A DNA stretch of 64,000 nt from Bdellovibrionaceae bacterium UBA3535 (GCA_002376845.1 DFOS01000028.1:6512-70511), one strand, 5' to 3'; shown: positions 8,767 to 18,017, numbered from the stretch's first letter. Notes: generated by a model from the letters alone, not told the origin. Translations and numbers: made by a program.

Positions 8767-9336
8767 TCAGCCGGCTTTTTTATGACCTTGCTGCTGCTCA
8801 AAGTAAAGGCGTACTAGCGGTTTGTAACGCTCCCAATTTTGCAGCTCCAAAATCGCAAGAATCAAATCTTCTGTCCAAGCCATTCCGCTTGCATGTTTCG
8901 CCGAAATTTCCGCTGCCAGATGGATATACTTTTTGATTTCTTGATCTAAGATTTTCTTCCATTTTCTTTGCAGATAAAAATACAAAAAGGCCAAGATCAC
9001 CAAACTAAATAGAAAACCCAAAGCAAATAGATAAAAATACATTTCCATAGCCTCTACTTTTTGCGCCATGGTCGATATGGATGCGCCATCACCAGAAGAG
9101 TTAGCTAGCACGCTCTGCATTTGCAAACGTAAATCTGGTGTAGCTAGAATTTCTTTAACCGTAAGATCATGCAAGGCCTTTAGCTTTTCCTGATTTACCT
9201 GGTAATGAATGGCATTTTTTAATTCATGAAAATGCTGAAAGTAAAAAGCACTAGCAAGCAGACTAAAAACTAGCAAAGCCACATTTACGGCTATGGATAA
9301 TTTTATTAGTAAATAAATACGCCTAAGTCTTTTCAT
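8767..9336 (-). CDS. Small two-helix membrane protein, third gene of the AI-2E exporter operon
   Basis: A 189-residue protein with two hydrophobic segments: residues about 12-32, and a longer one near 97-117 (FYLFALGFLFSLVILAFLYFYL). They flank a charged helical loop, and a cytoplasmic tail rich in Lys/Glu and aromatics follows. I do not recognise a family. Its ATG overlaps the stop of the AI-2E-type gene (9333-9336, ATGA), so translation is likely coupled. It may act with that membrane protein, but nothing in the sequence shows how. Confidence 0.6.
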   Translation of the reverse strand: MKRLRRIYLLIKLSIAVNVALLVFSLLASAFYFQHFHELKNAIHYQVNQEKLKALHDLTVKEILATPDLRLQMQSVLANSSGDGASISTMAQKVEAMEMYFYLFALGFLFSLVILAFLYFYLQRKWKKILDQEIKKYIHLAAEISAKHASGMAWTEDLILAILELQNWERYKPLVRLYFEQQQGHKKAG

Positions 9337-10577
9337 ATAATTTTATATGCCTTTAATTGTTGTGTGAGCGTTTCCACCACCACTTTTAACATTACAATGC
9401 TTGGTACCGCGAGAAGCATGCCGACCCACCCCATTAATCCTGCGCCAGCCATTACACCTAATACCACAATCAATGGGTGAAGATTTACAGCATTCCCTAA
9501 AACAAATGGTTGAAAGTATATATTGTCCAAAGCTTGCGCGATCGCCACTGAAAGAATCACTCCCCAATAAATATTTTCCACAGAAAATAGTGGCAATATA
9601 CCATTCACATCCTCAATGATTAACGAATACAATAGACCAATTACTAATCCTATCAATGGCCCAAGAAAAGGTATGGCATTGGCCACCCCGGCAATAATGG
9701 AAATCAGCAAGGCTGCTTTAAAGGGAAAGCCTATTAAAAAGAAACAAACAAACAAACTTAGCGCCACTAGTGAGCACTGTACAAAAGTTCCTCGCAAATA
9801 ACTTCCGATGGCTTTATCTACTTTGTAAGCAATATTTAAACTCAATTCAAAATAACGATTGGGAATAAACGAAACCAGGTAGCGTCGAATTTTACCCTGA
9901 TCAAACAGCAAAAAGAAAAAAACAATTGGCATTAATAACCACGCAGTGAATGATGAGTAAATCTCAGATAAATTGACATTAAAACTATTGATTATGCTTT
10001 CTTTCGAGCTCGCTAATTTTCTAACTTGCCCATAATAATTGTTCTTCACGTACAAGTAGTAGGAAACAATACTATACTCCTCATTTTCATCGAGGTTGTT
10101 CAAATATATTTTTTCAAATTCTGCTTGCTCTGGTTCATTTAAGGTTAACAAAGTATTGATATTGTTACGCAGAGAAGCTGTTTCTGCTTTCAACCACGTA
10201 GACAAATAAGAGCCTTCCTTATCGACAATATTGTCATAGATTTGATTGATCTTATACTGCAAGCGAATCTTTAAGGAAAGCTGCTCCTCCGCATTGGGAA
10301 TCGCGTTTTTTACCTGACTAGCCGCAATAGCCAGAGCGCTAAAAATTAACAAGGTGAATACACATAGCTTCGCGAAAGATTTTACATTTCGCACACGCAT
10401 ATTGGCAATCACCGGCTTACATAGGTATGCCAGCAGCGCACCAAATATCATCGGCACTAATAGCGGCCGTATGCCTACGAATACATAGTAGGTGACTAGC
10501 AATAGAAATAGCCCCAATATGGTATAAAAGGCTATAGATCTATATTTTTTATGATTATCCTGCTGACTGGAATTCAT
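9333..10577 (-). CDS. AI-2E family transporter (PerM/YhhT-like)
   Basis: A 414-residue inner-membrane protein with the family's pattern: paired N-terminal helices, a long soluble insertion (about residues 95-200), then four to five C-terminal helices with AIPFLGPLIGLVIG and a Gly-rich AGAGLMGWVGMLLAVP motif. Known members export small molecules or act as Na+/H+ antiporters (TqsA exports the AI-2 signal); the substrate here cannot be read. The gene overlaps the cyclic-nucleotide-binding gene upstream by 23 bp and the small membrane-protein gene downstream by 4 bp. The three form one operon. Confidence 0.85.
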   Translation of the reverse strand: MNSSQQDNHKKYRSIAFYTILGLFLLLVTYYVFVGIRPLLVPMIFGALLAYLCKPVIANMRVRNVKSFAKLCVFTLLIFSALAIAASQVKNAIPNAEEQLSLKIRLQYKINQIYDNIVDKEGSYLSTWLKAETASLRNNINTLLTLNEPEQAEFEKIYLNNLDENEEYSIVSYYLYVKNNYYGQVRKLASSKESIINSFNVNLSEIYSSFTAWLLMPIVFFFLLFDQGKIRRYLVSFIPNRYFELSLNIAYKVDKAIGSYLRGTFVQCSLVALSLFVCFFLIGFPFKAALLISIIAGVANAIPFLGPLIGLVIGLLYSLIIEDVNGILPLFSVENIYWGVILSVAIAQALDNIYFQPFVLGNAVNLHPLIVVLGVMAGAGLMGWVGMLLAVPSIVMLKVVVETLTQQLKAYKII

Positions 10578-11100
10578 TGGAATTTCCTAAGTCGTTTTTT
10601 TCAAATAAATCGTTCATGGATTTTAAACGCTCGGCAATCAGGCCCGCCAACGAACGATATACCTTTGCCGCGATATCGGGGTCTGTATACAGCATTCGCT
10701 CTAAATCTTTACGGTGTAAAGCATAGACAATGGCTCTTTTTTTCACTCTAGCTGCAGCTGATCTCTCACTTTTATCGACCAAAGACATATCCCCAAGACA
10801 TTCTTTTTCTCGAATGGTCGCAATGGTATAATTCTGATCATTTTTGCTGATCTCGATATCTACTTCTCCCTTTTGTACCAAGAACAACGCAGCCCCCGGA
10901 TGCTTGGCTTCAAAAATATATTCCCCTACTTCATAGACTCGCTTGTATAAAAAATTGCTTAAACGAGCTATTTGCCAATCACTTAGTGACTGAAAGATAT
11001 ATATTTCTTTAAGAAAGGAGATCAAAGTGCCTTTGGTTTTATACTTGGCATTTTTTACTATGGCTTTCCACAGGATTTCTTGAGCTAAGCGATTGGACAT
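10555..11100 (-). CDS. Cyclic-nucleotide-binding-domain protein without a DNA-binding domain
   Basis: A 181-residue protein with a single Crp-type cNMP-binding beta-roll (about residues 32-150). The phosphate-binding cassette region reads REKECLGDMSLVDKSERSAAARV, close to the family pattern GE-x-x-L-x-x-RSA-x-A. No helix-turn-helix follows, so it is not a Crp/Fnr transcription factor. It overlaps the AI-2E-family gene by 23 bp. A second-messenger sensor controlling that membrane protein is a fair inference. The ligand (cAMP, cGMP or none) is not evident. Confidence 0.8.
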   Translation of the reverse strand: MSNRLAQEILWKAIVKNAKYKTKGTLISFLKEIYIFQSLSDWQIARLSNFLYKRVYEVGEYIFEAKHPGAALFLVQKGEVDIEISKNDQNYTIATIREKECLGDMSLVDKSERSAAARVKKRAIVYALHRKDLERMLYTDPDIAAKVYRSLAGLIAERLKSMNDLFEKNDLGNSNEFQSAG

Positions 11101-11129
11101 ACTTTGTTATCGGAAGACCTAAAAAAATC

Positions 11130-13598
11130 TCAATATTTTTGAAACTTTTTTTGCCGCAAAATCTTAGCTTCCCAGACAAAGGTTAGGAGGAAGAAAAGCA
11201 AGAAAGATACTCCGATATACAGTGAGTATTTCCAGCTATATGTCCAGTTCATATTGAATATACTAGCCACTATGTACATAGATAGAAAATAAGCACCCAA
11301 CATGGAAGTAAGAAAGGAGAAACAAAATTGTGAAATCAACTCCACAAACAACATTTGAGACATATCTTTCTGTGATAGACCCATGATATAAAAGATACGA
11401 AAGTCTTCCTGCCTTGTTTTCATAAAATGCTGGTAAATTGCAATAAAGACTATGCCCCCAACAAACAAGGAAAATAGGCTTAAGTACTGCAGCAAAGACT
11501 TAAAGTCATACATTAAATCAAGAACTCCCGCGATGATACTATCTAAATCAACGCTTGAAATATTGCTAAATCTCTCACTAATATTAAATTGCAATTGCGC
11601 CTTTTGCTCTTCATTTAGGTTTGAGATTGTGCCTATATAAGTTTTCGGAAAGTCATTTAGTGGACCATCACCAAATTGCACAAAGAAATTGGGCTGAAAA
11701 CTAAGCCAATTTACATAGCGAATATTGGCAACTTCAGCCTTTATTTTTTGCCCTAGGATATCAAAGGCAAGTATGTCCCCTATATAGATATCCGTTCTCT
11801 CAGAAAAGCGCTTTTCGATGCTTACAGGTACATAGTCCCCTTTGTATTCATTAAGATCGATTCCTTTAAGTAGCTTTTCGTCCTTACTTAATTCCTTGCG
11901 ATAGGTAAGATTAAAGGCTCGGTTGCGAAAATATTCTTTTCTACGACTTTCTTGTGTCTCGATATCAAGAAAACTAGAATCCTTCACCTCACGATCATTA
12001 ATAGAAATTAGCCTAGCACGAATGAAGGGAGAGGGCAGATTCAGCGAGACCGCAAAACTATCATTTAAAAAGCTTTTCAAGGGATCTAGCTGATCTTCTT
12101 GTATATCCAGCAAAAATAAATTGGGATGATTCTCTACCAAGAGTTCCTTTTCGATATTACTTGTAACCAGAGGTATGACCTGCACCAAAGTCATACCGAC
12201 AACCAAAGAAAAAGATATGCTTAGAAAAGTACCTTGCTTGCGCTTTAACAACAATCGAACATACTTGATGGTAAATAAATTCTTAAACATTGAGAGCAAA
12301 TAAATAAAGATCTGAAGAAAAAACCAAATCGCTACTAGCAGTAGTAAGATGGTCACCATAAATATCGCCGTCATCATAATGGAGTTAGTAAATAAAAAAG
12401 CCAAAGCTAGTAGAAACAATACAAAAACAGCCAAGTAAGTTTTTGAAAGCCTTATGTCATAGGCAGCAAAATCACCGCCTAATAACTTTGCCGCACCACT
12501 TGTGCGTATATTGTTGCGGTAGATAAAATATATTAATACATGCAAAAGATAAGAAAACAAAAAGGTATAGACTAGTGACAACCAAGAAATCTCTAAATCA
12601 ATATCACGAAAAAAAGATAGATCTCGAACTAGAAGAACACAAATCCATTGCAAGGCAGCTACAATTAAAAAGAACAAGATAGAGATTTCAAGAATTACAA
12701 AATTCCATATTTTTAAAATATAGGCTGTAGAATAACCCAAGACTTTATGAATCAATATATCAGAAAAAGATTCCAGTAAAAATTGCCGAAAACTATATAA
12801 ACAGCCAATGGCCGCATAAATAAAACAGACCAATGCCATCAACGACATGAACTGTGTCATGCGCTCTACAACTCGAATGGATTGACTAGAGTTTTCATCA
12901 AAAGATCTAATTCTAATGCTAGTATTCTTCGTTGCTAAAGATAGTACAGAACTAACCACCTTAATATCTACATCTTCTTTTAATTTTAAATGTAGTTTTC
13001 GGGTCTCCGAGCTTAAAGGACCTATTAAGGCCGAGCCTTCCACGCCTTGTTTAGCCACATAAATCGATGGCAAAAACGCCTGAAAATTAAATGTGGCATG
13101 CGGTTTATCTAAAATTTTTGCAACTTGGTATTCGTTATCACCAACATAAAAACTGTCTCCTAGATTCAGATTCAGTCTAGCAGAAGCTTCTTTAGATAGG
13201 ACGGAAAAACCCGGTTGTTTAGCTTTTTGAACGTCACTTTCTAGTTCTTCATTGTAGTATGGAAACTTCTTATCAATGGCTACCAAATTGACGAGAAGAG
13301 AGACTTTATCCGTGCGTGCCATGCTTACAACTTCAATATTTTCATGCCAGTCCTGTATTTGCTCCTGGATAGGCTGCAAATAATGATCTATATCCTCTTC
13401 CCACTTACCACGAACCGACATCATAATATCGGCAGTAAGAAGCTTTTTGCCATCACGTATTATTTTTTGATCAAGGGAAGAACTAAAAGCACTAACTAAA
13501 CTAAGACCGATGAGACCAAAAATTGTATACAGCCAAGAACGCTTAAGATAGCGGACAACACTACGTTGCAACCAAATAAAATGCTTAATCCACATCAA
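11130..13598 (-). CDS. FtsX-like ABC transporter permease (YbbP-like)
   Basis: An 822-residue permease with one N-terminal helix, a large periplasmic domain (about residues 40-240), several helices in the middle, a second periplasmic domain and a final set of three helices. This double-FtsX layout is the one seen in E. coli YbbP. It follows the ATP-binding subunit with a 14-bp overlap. With the upstream tesA-like esterase, the order is the same as tesA-ybbA-ybbP of enterobacteria. The likely role is ATP-driven mechanotransmission or export of lipid-linked substrates in the envelope. The substrate is unknown for the family. Confidence 0.8.
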   Translation of the reverse strand: MMWIKHFIWLQRSVVRYLKRSWLYTIFGLIGLSLVSAFSSSLDQKIIRDGKKLLTADIMMSVRGKWEEDIDHYLQPIQEQIQDWHENIEVVSMARTDKVSLLVNLVAIDKKFPYYNEELESDVQKAKQPGFSVLSKEASARLNLNLGDSFYVGDNEYQVAKILDKPHATFNFQAFLPSIYVAKQGVEGSALIGPLSSETRKLHLKLKEDVDIKVVSSVLSLATKNTSIRIRSFDENSSQSIRVVERMTQFMSLMALVCFIYAAIGCLYSFRQFLLESFSDILIHKVLGYSTAYILKIWNFVILEISILFFLIVAALQWICVLLVRDLSFFRDIDLEISWLSLVYTFLFSYLLHVLIYFIYRNNIRTSGAAKLLGGDFAAYDIRLSKTYLAVFVLFLLALAFLFTNSIMMTAIFMVTILLLLVAIWFFLQIFIYLLSMFKNLFTIKYVRLLLKRKQGTFLSISFSLVVGMTLVQVIPLVTSNIEKELLVENHPNLFLLDIQEDQLDPLKSFLNDSFAVSLNLPSPFIRARLISINDREVKDSSFLDIETQESRRKEYFRNRAFNLTYRKELSKDEKLLKGIDLNEYKGDYVPVSIEKRFSERTDIYIGDILAFDILGQKIKAEVANIRYVNWLSFQPNFFVQFGDGPLNDFPKTYIGTISNLNEEQKAQLQFNISERFSNISSVDLDSIIAGVLDLMYDFKSLLQYLSLFSLFVGGIVFIAIYQHFMKTRQEDFRIFYIMGLSQKDMSQMLFVELISQFCFSFLTSMLGAYFLSMYIVASIFNMNWTYSWKYSLYIGVSFLLFFLLTFVWEAKILRQKKFQKY

Positions 13599-14241
13599 TC
13601 AATGTTCCATTATGTAGTTTTTTTCGAAAATCTGTGCGAGCTGCCAATTCTTCATCATGCGTTACCAATACCAAAGTAGAATGTAGTTGCCGCAAAAGAG
13701 CAAACAACATATCCATCACCCGATTACCTGTCTCGCGGTCAAGGTTTCCACTAGGCTCGTCCGCAATTATAATTTCAGGCTTCATAATCAACGCCCGAGC
13801 AATGGCTACCCGCTGACACTCTCCCCCACTTAATTGATGGGGGTAATGGTTGGCACGGTCTTTTAGCCCCACAAGATCCAGCCACTTCAAAGGATCTTCC
13901 TGGTTGTCTTTTATATCCCTGGCAAGCTCCACATTTTCTTTAGCAGTTAAATAGGATACCAAATGATAATTTTGAAAAATAATACCAATATTTTGTGCGC
14001 GAAAATGGCTTAGCTCATTTTCTGATAAATTATTTATTTTTACACCAGCAATTTCAATTTCGCCACTATCACCGTGTTCTAATCCTGAAAGCAAACTTAA
14101 TAATGTGGTTTTACCAGATCCACTCGGACCAATAATACTAAGACTCTTGCCTTTATCTAAAGAAAAAGAAATGTCTTTTAAAACTTCGATACTTCTTTGC
14201 GGCAAAGCAAAGGACTTTTTAATGTGATTTAATTTTATCAT
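13585..14241 (-). CDS. ABC transporter ATP-binding subunit (YbbA/LolD/MacB type)
   Basis: A 218-residue ATPase with every motif intact: Walker A GPSGSGKTT (about residue 38), Q-loop FQNYHL, signature LSGGECQRVAIARAL, Walker B IIADEPSGNLD and the H-loop LVTHDEE. Its length and the LSGGE-type signature fit the LolD/MacB/YbbA subfamily that drives FtsX-like permeases. It overlaps the esterase gene upstream by 23 bp and the permease downstream by 14 bp, so the three proteins are probably made in step. Confidence 0.9.
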   Translation of the reverse strand: MIKLNHIKKSFALPQRSIEVLKDISFSLDKGKSLSIIGPSGSGKTTLLSLLSGLEHGDSGEIEIAGVKINNLSENELSHFRAQNIGIIFQNYHLVSYLTAKENVELARDIKDNQEDPLKWLDLVGLKDRANHYPHQLSGGECQRVAIARALIMKPEIIIADEPSGNLDRETGNRVMDMLFALLRQLHSTLVLVTHDEELAARTDFRKKLHNGTLIDVD

Positions 14242-14833
14242 AATTCTTTCTTATAAACTTATATAGTTTTTCCGCAATCAGTGAATAACCTTTTTCATTT
14301 GGATGAATGCCATCTTTTAGGTTTAAGTCTTTGTTGGCAGCAACACCTTCCAGCAAAAAAGGATATAGTAAAAGATCGTGTTTCTTGGCTAATTTAGAAT
14401 ATAATTGGGTAAATTCCTTTGTATATTCTTGCCCGTAATTTGTGGGAATTCTCATACCCAGTAAGACCAATGACAATTGTTTTTCTTTAGATAGAGATAT
14501 GACATTCTCCAGATTTTTCTCCAATGCCTTTATGGGCTGACCACGCAAACCATCGTTAGCCCCAAGAGCTACGAATACAACATCCACGTCCTTTTTTAAG
14601 TAAAATCGTAGGGTTTGCGGGCCTATGGCAGAAGTTGCGCCGGATACTCCCGCGTTAAAAACTTGGATGGTATCGTCAGGGTGTTTTTCGTTCCAGAGCT
14701 TTTCTAGTTTTGCTGGAAACGCACTCTCTTTGGACAATCCGTAACCTTCGGTTAAGGAGTCGCCTATAAAAAGCCAAGTTTGACTGGCAAATACATAGCC
14801 AAATAATATTGCAAACATAAGAAACCCTATCAT
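14219..14833 (-). CDS. tesA: SGNH-family esterase/lysophospholipase, TesA-like
   Basis: A 204-residue protein with an N-terminal signal peptide (ends near FASQ) and the four SGNH blocks: GDSLTEGYG (Ser nucleophile, about residue 24), a Gly in FNAGVSGAT, Asn in GANDG, and the Asp/His pair in DGIHPN. Known relatives (E. coli TesA) hydrolyse thioesters and lysophospholipids in the periplasm. The start is open: ATG 14833 gives the fuller signal peptide, while ATG 14818 has the better Shine-Dalgarno (ATAGGG). It heads the esterase-ATPase-permease operon. Confidence 0.85.
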   Translation of the reverse strand: MIGFLMFAILFGYVFASQTWLFIGDSLTEGYGLSKESAFPAKLEKLWNEKHPDDTIQVFNAGVSGATSAIGPQTLRFYLKKDVDVVFVALGANDGLRGQPIKALEKNLENVISLSKEKQLSLVLLGMRIPTNYGQEYTKEFTQLYSKLAKKHDLLLYPFLLEGVAANKDLNLKDGIHPNEKGYSLIAEKLYKFIRKNYDKIKSH

Positions 14834-14864
14834 ATCGGCGCAAGGCCAAGAAATCTTTTAATCT

Positions 14865-16214
14865 CTATGCATTAGACAAAGTTTCTACAATTTTATTAAC
14901 CAGAACAGCCAAGACACCTGCCGGCGCCAGAAACCTTGTAGTAAATACCAAGCCTTTTGCTAAATAACCATGTCCTTTTCCTAGGATTTTTTCTGCTGCC
15001 TCATAGGAAAGCTTCCAGCCTAAAAACAAGGAGATAATCAACCCACCAAAAGGCAACAAATAACTTGAGGTCAAAAGATCAAAAAGATCAAAAAATGTTT
15101 TTCCGAATATTTTGAAGTCCGACATAATATTCGTAGAGAACAAACTCAAAAACCCCAATAAGTAAATCATCGATGCCGACACAACCACAGCTTTTTTATG
15201 AAGCCACTTTCGTTTTTCTTCTAAATAAGCAACAACAACCTCAAGCATGGACACCGCGGAGGTAAGCGCCGCAAAGGATACTAGTAGAAAAAACAAGATA
15301 GAAACATAATTGCCCATGGGAATTTTCTGAAAAAGAACGGGAAGTGTCGCAAACATTAAACCAGGCCCACTAGAAGCCTCCAAGCCGTAGGAAAATACAA
15401 TGGAGAATATTACCACACCCGCCATTAAAGCGATCACCGTATCAAGACCAGCAATGGTTAAAGCAATGCGCGGCAAACTTTCTTTTTTATCTAAAAATGA
15501 GCCGTAGGTAAGAATACATCCCATCCCCAAACTCAACGTAAAGAACGAATGGCCCATTGCCTCTAGAATGCTAGAAGCATTCAGCTTTGAGAAATCAGGA
15601 CGAAATAGAAAGGTAAAAGCCTCAGCAAAACCAGGCAGAAATAGGGCGTATACAAAAAGTGCTACCAAAATCACAAATAGTGATGGCATTAAAATTCGGT
15701 TCCATTTTTCTAAACCATTTTTAATCCCGCCGGCGGTGATGCCTGCTGTAAGAAGCATAAATAACGTAAACCAAATCACTTGTCTTAACGGGCTAGAAAA
15801 AAGTGTGGAAAGCGTGGACTCCACACCTGCCTCCGACATGCTTTGAAATTCAAACAAGACAGATCGGTATAAGAAATCAAATACCCAACCACCAACGACA
15901 GCATAAAAGGATAGAATCAAAACGGCTGAGAGGAGCCCTGCAAAACCTGCTACACGCCACATCGATCTTGGCTGATGCATCTTCTCAAAAGCACTTACTG
16001 CATTCACCTGTGATTGTTGTCCGATATACATTTCGGCGATCAAAATCGGGAGACCCACTATGGCAATACAAAGCAAATAGAGCAAAACGAAAGCTCCCCC
16101 ACCATTGATACCGGTAATATAAGGAAATTTCCAAAGATTACCCAAACCAATGGCAGAACCAGCTGCAGCTAAAATGAACATAAAACGATTGGACCAATGT
16201 TGACGTGCCCCCAT
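14865..16214 (-). CDS. Sodium:neurotransmitter symporter (NSS/LeuT) family transporter
   Basis: A 449-residue protein with about 11-12 membrane helices. The unwound TM1 motif GSAIGLGNLWKFPYI (about residues 19-33) holds the Na+ and substrate ligands of the LeuT fold. TM6 contains the usual Ser/Gly-rich break. AAGGAG sits before the ATG. Known bacterial members bring in amino acids with Na+; the length and the 11-12 helix count match prokaryotic NSS proteins. Which amino acid is carried cannot be told. It is transcribed divergently from orn and stands alone. Confidence 0.9.
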   Translation of the reverse strand: MGARQHWSNRFMFILAAAGSAIGLGNLWKFPYITGINGGGAFVLLYLLCIAIVGLPILIAEMYIGQQSQVNAVSAFEKMHQPRSMWRVAGFAGLLSAVLILSFYAVVGGWVFDFLYRSVLFEFQSMSEAGVESTLSTLFSSPLRQVIWFTLFMLLTAGITAGGIKNGLEKWNRILMPSLFVILVALFVYALFLPGFAEAFTFLFRPDFSKLNASSILEAMGHSFFTLSLGMGCILTYGSFLDKKESLPRIALTIAGLDTVIALMAGVVIFSIVFSYGLEASSGPGLMFATLPVLFQKIPMGNYVSILFFLLVSFAALTSAVSMLEVVVAYLEEKRKWLHKKAVVVSASMIYLLGFLSLFSTNIMSDFKIFGKTFFDLFDLLTSSYLLPFGGLIISLFLGWKLSYEAAEKILGKGHGYLAKGLVFTTRFLAPAGVLAVLVNKIVETLSNA

Positions 16215-16317
16215 CAGATACTCCTTTATTTCTCTCGCAATTTTAGTAGTATTAATGCATTAGTAAAGAAATACATATGATAAATCCTTATGTAACGCTG
16301 CAGGTTGGGGACAAAAA

Positions 16318-16839
16318 ATGAAATTACTTTGGCTAGATATGGAGATGACGGGCTTGGATGTAAACAAAGAACGCATCATTGAGGTGGCGGCAATTGTTAC
16401 CGATGAAAAATGGCAGGAACTGGATTCCTATCATAGCATTGTCTACCAAGATCAAAAATTTCTAGATGCCATGGATGATTGGAACCAAAAACAGCACGGT
16501 GCTAGTGGCTTAAAAGCTGCCGTGAAAGAGGGAAAAAAAGAAGATCTCGTCGAAGAGGAGCTTTTGCAATGGATTGCTAAGCATTGGAAAAGCAAGGAAA
16601 TGCCTATGCTAGCAGGCAACTCCATTCACCAAGATCGCAAATTCATTCATGCCTACTGGCACAAATTGGAAGAGCGATTGCATTATCGTATGCTGGATGT
16701 AAGTAGCTACAAAATTGTGATCGAATTAATACATGGAATTAAGTTTAAAAAACAGGATGCGCACCGCGCTTTAGATGATATTCGAGAAAGTATCGCGGAG
16801 CTCAAATTTTATCTGCAATACCTAAAAATACCAGAATAG
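16318..16839 (+). CDS. orn: Oligoribonuclease
   Basis: A 173-residue DEDDh exonuclease. The metal-binding motifs are in order: DMEMTGLD (Exo I, residues 7-14), AGNSIHQDRKF (Exo II) and AHRALDDI (Exo III, with the catalytic His). It is slightly shorter than E. coli Orn (181) and the alignment is full length. Known role: degradation of RNA dinucleotides left by PNPase and RNase R, and of pGpG from c-di-GMP turnover. GGGG about seven bases upstream acts as ribosome-binding site. The gene is monocistronic and divergent from the NSS transporter. Confidence 0.93.
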   Translation: MKLLWLDMEMTGLDVNKERIIEVAAIVTDEKWQELDSYHSIVYQDQKFLDAMDDWNQKQHGASGLKAAVKEGKKEDLVEEELLQWIAKHWKSKEMPMLAGNSIHQDRKFIHAYWHKLEERLHYRMLDVSSYKIVIELIHGIKFKKQDAHRALDDIRESIAELKFYLQYLKIPE

Positions 16840-17158
16840 CCCGAAGCGATGCCTTTTAGGGACTTTAGCTATTCATTCAACACAAAAAGGTAGTCTGATT
16901 TTCTATTTAGCCAGTAATTATTTTGGGATTGCACGAAATTCCAACGATTTTCACAGCATTTCTAAGTATTGGAATCCCCTAAAGAAGACCAAAGGGGAGC
17001 CATCGATAGTATTTGAAGTATATAAATATTATACCCAACCACATATTTGCATCGTGTAATTAAGATATTCCTTAAAGGAATCGAATATTTATAGTAAATA
17101 TTAAGAATATGTTAAGGGTCATATTATTAAAGCGTGTTTCACATATAAAGTGGTGTCT
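16840..17158. other. Intergenic region between orn and the response regulator
   Basis: About 320 bases with no open frame of note. It holds TCCCCT/AGGGGA arms (near 16976-16999) that could form a weak hairpin after orn, and two short palindromes close to the response-regulator gene, listed separately. The 150 bases before the regulator are very AT-rich. No RNA gene is recognised. Confidence 0.4.
17067..17102. promoter_or_regulatory. Pair of palindromes upstream of the response regulator, possible operators
   Basis: ATTCCTT-A-AAGGAAT (17067-17081; 7-bp arms, one-base centre) is followed after two bases by AATATTTA-TAG-TAAATATT (17084-17102; 8-bp arms). They lie 57-92 bp before the ATG at 17159, where dimeric regulators often bind. 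The sites could be for the regulator itself; that is inference, as AT-rich DNA makes such palindromes easily. Confidence 0.3.
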
Positions 17159-17851
17159 ATGAAAAAGATACTAGTTGTGGACCGTGATGAAATTCAAAAC
17201 AAAATTCTGCGCAATACCTTGGAAAATGACTATGAATTGCTTTTTGCAAATTCGCTCTCAGATGCCATTGATATTTTTGAAACAGAAGTCATTGATTTTT
17301 GTATTATGGAACTTCATCTTCCTGATGGAAGCGCACTCAATTTTTGTAGCCGCGTAAGAAACAGCAAGCAGAACCAATGGCTACCAATATTTATTATATC
17401 GGCCAATGCAGATACCTATAATAAGCTTTCTAGCCTAGAGCTTGGCGCGGATGATTACATCACAAAACCGCTATTTCCTGCCGAGATTCGTTTGAAATTG
17501 CGCAATTATTTTCGAAGATTGGAGCAAAAAAATGAAGTGCTGCTGCCCAAAAATTTGCCCTTTCATGTAAACACCAAAAAACGCACCATTTATATTGTAG
17601 AAAACCATGAAAGTAGAGCTCTAGATTTAACTTCAAAAGAATACGACCTACTACTAACCTTTTTAATTAATGTAGAACGAGTCTTTTCCCGGCAAGAATT
17701 GCTGGATTTGATATGGTCGAAGGACCACCATGTTGTGGACCGGGTCATTGATACTCATATTTCTATATTGCGAAAAAAAATCAGCCCCTATTCTAAATGC
17801 CTATGCTCCGAGTATGGTTCCGGCTATAAATTTGTTGCGCCAGAAAAATAA
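17159..17851 (+). CDS. OmpR/PhoB-family response regulator with Glu at the phosphorylation site
   Basis: A 230-residue protein: receiver domain (about residues 1-120), then a winged-helix DNA-binding domain ending in RVIDTHISILRKKI and YGSGYKF. The usual acceptor Asp, expected in the LxxDLxLPDG context, is Glu51 here (CIMELHLPDG; codon GAA). The other receiver residues are present: acidic residues at 8 and 10, Ser in FIISANAD, Lys in ITKPLFP. Glu often mimics phospho-Asp, so it may be constitutively active or phosphorylation-independent. No histidine kinase gene is nearby. ATG 17159 is taken as the start; GTG 17150 is possible. Confidence 0.85.
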   Translation: MKKILVVDRDEIQNKILRNTLENDYELLFANSLSDAIDIFETEVIDFCIMELHLPDGSALNFCSRVRNSKQNQWLPIFIISANADTYNKLSSLELGADDYITKPLFPAEIRLKLRNYFRRLEQKNEVLLPKNLPFHVNTKKRTIYIVENHESRALDLTSKEYDLLLTFLINVERVFSRQELLDLIWSKDHHVVDRVIDTHISILRKKISPYSKCLCSEYGSGYKFVAPEK

Positions 17852-17877
17852 AATGCAGAGCGTATCCACCCTGCATT
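17852..17877 (-). terminator. Rho-independent terminator serving the minus-strand small genes
   Basis: AATGCAG (17852-17858) pairs with CTGCATT (17871-17877) across a 12-base loop. Read on the minus strand, the stem is followed by TTTTATTTTT, a good U-tract, just after the 37-residue gene. On the plus strand only weak T-runs follow the regulator's stop codon, so its main job is on the minus strand. Confidence 0.6.
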
Positions 17878-17901
17878 CTATTATATAGAAAAGCTATGAT
17901 C

Positions 17902-18015
17902 TTAGTGCGACATCAGTTGCAGCAAACAAAACAGACACACGCCCAATTTAATCCATTGCAAAATGTCCAGCCGATCCCAATCTACCTTTTCTAAATAATA
18001 AGATTCCTCTTGCAT
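17902..18015 (-). CDS. Single-helix microprotein, 37 residues
   Basis: The frame starts with ATG at 18015 and ends with TAA at 17902. The product begins with an acidic/polar part (MQEESYYLEKVDWDRLD), continues as one hydrophobic helix with two cysteines (LGVCLFCLLQL) and ends MSH. A strong ribosome-binding site, GAGAGG, overlaps the end of the acidic-protein gene, whose stop lies two bases upstream; translation is likely coupled. A terminator follows. I do not recognise a family. Its layout is that of a small tail-anchored membrane protein. Confidence 0.55.
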   Translation of the reverse strand: MQEESYYLEKVDWDRLDILQWIKLGVCLFCLLQLMSH

Positions 18016-18017
18016 GA

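Noticed and set aside
9343..9567. Minus-strand frame inside the AI-2E transporter gene
   Set aside because: It is a shadow in another frame of a gene with clear family motifs and has no start signal of its own.
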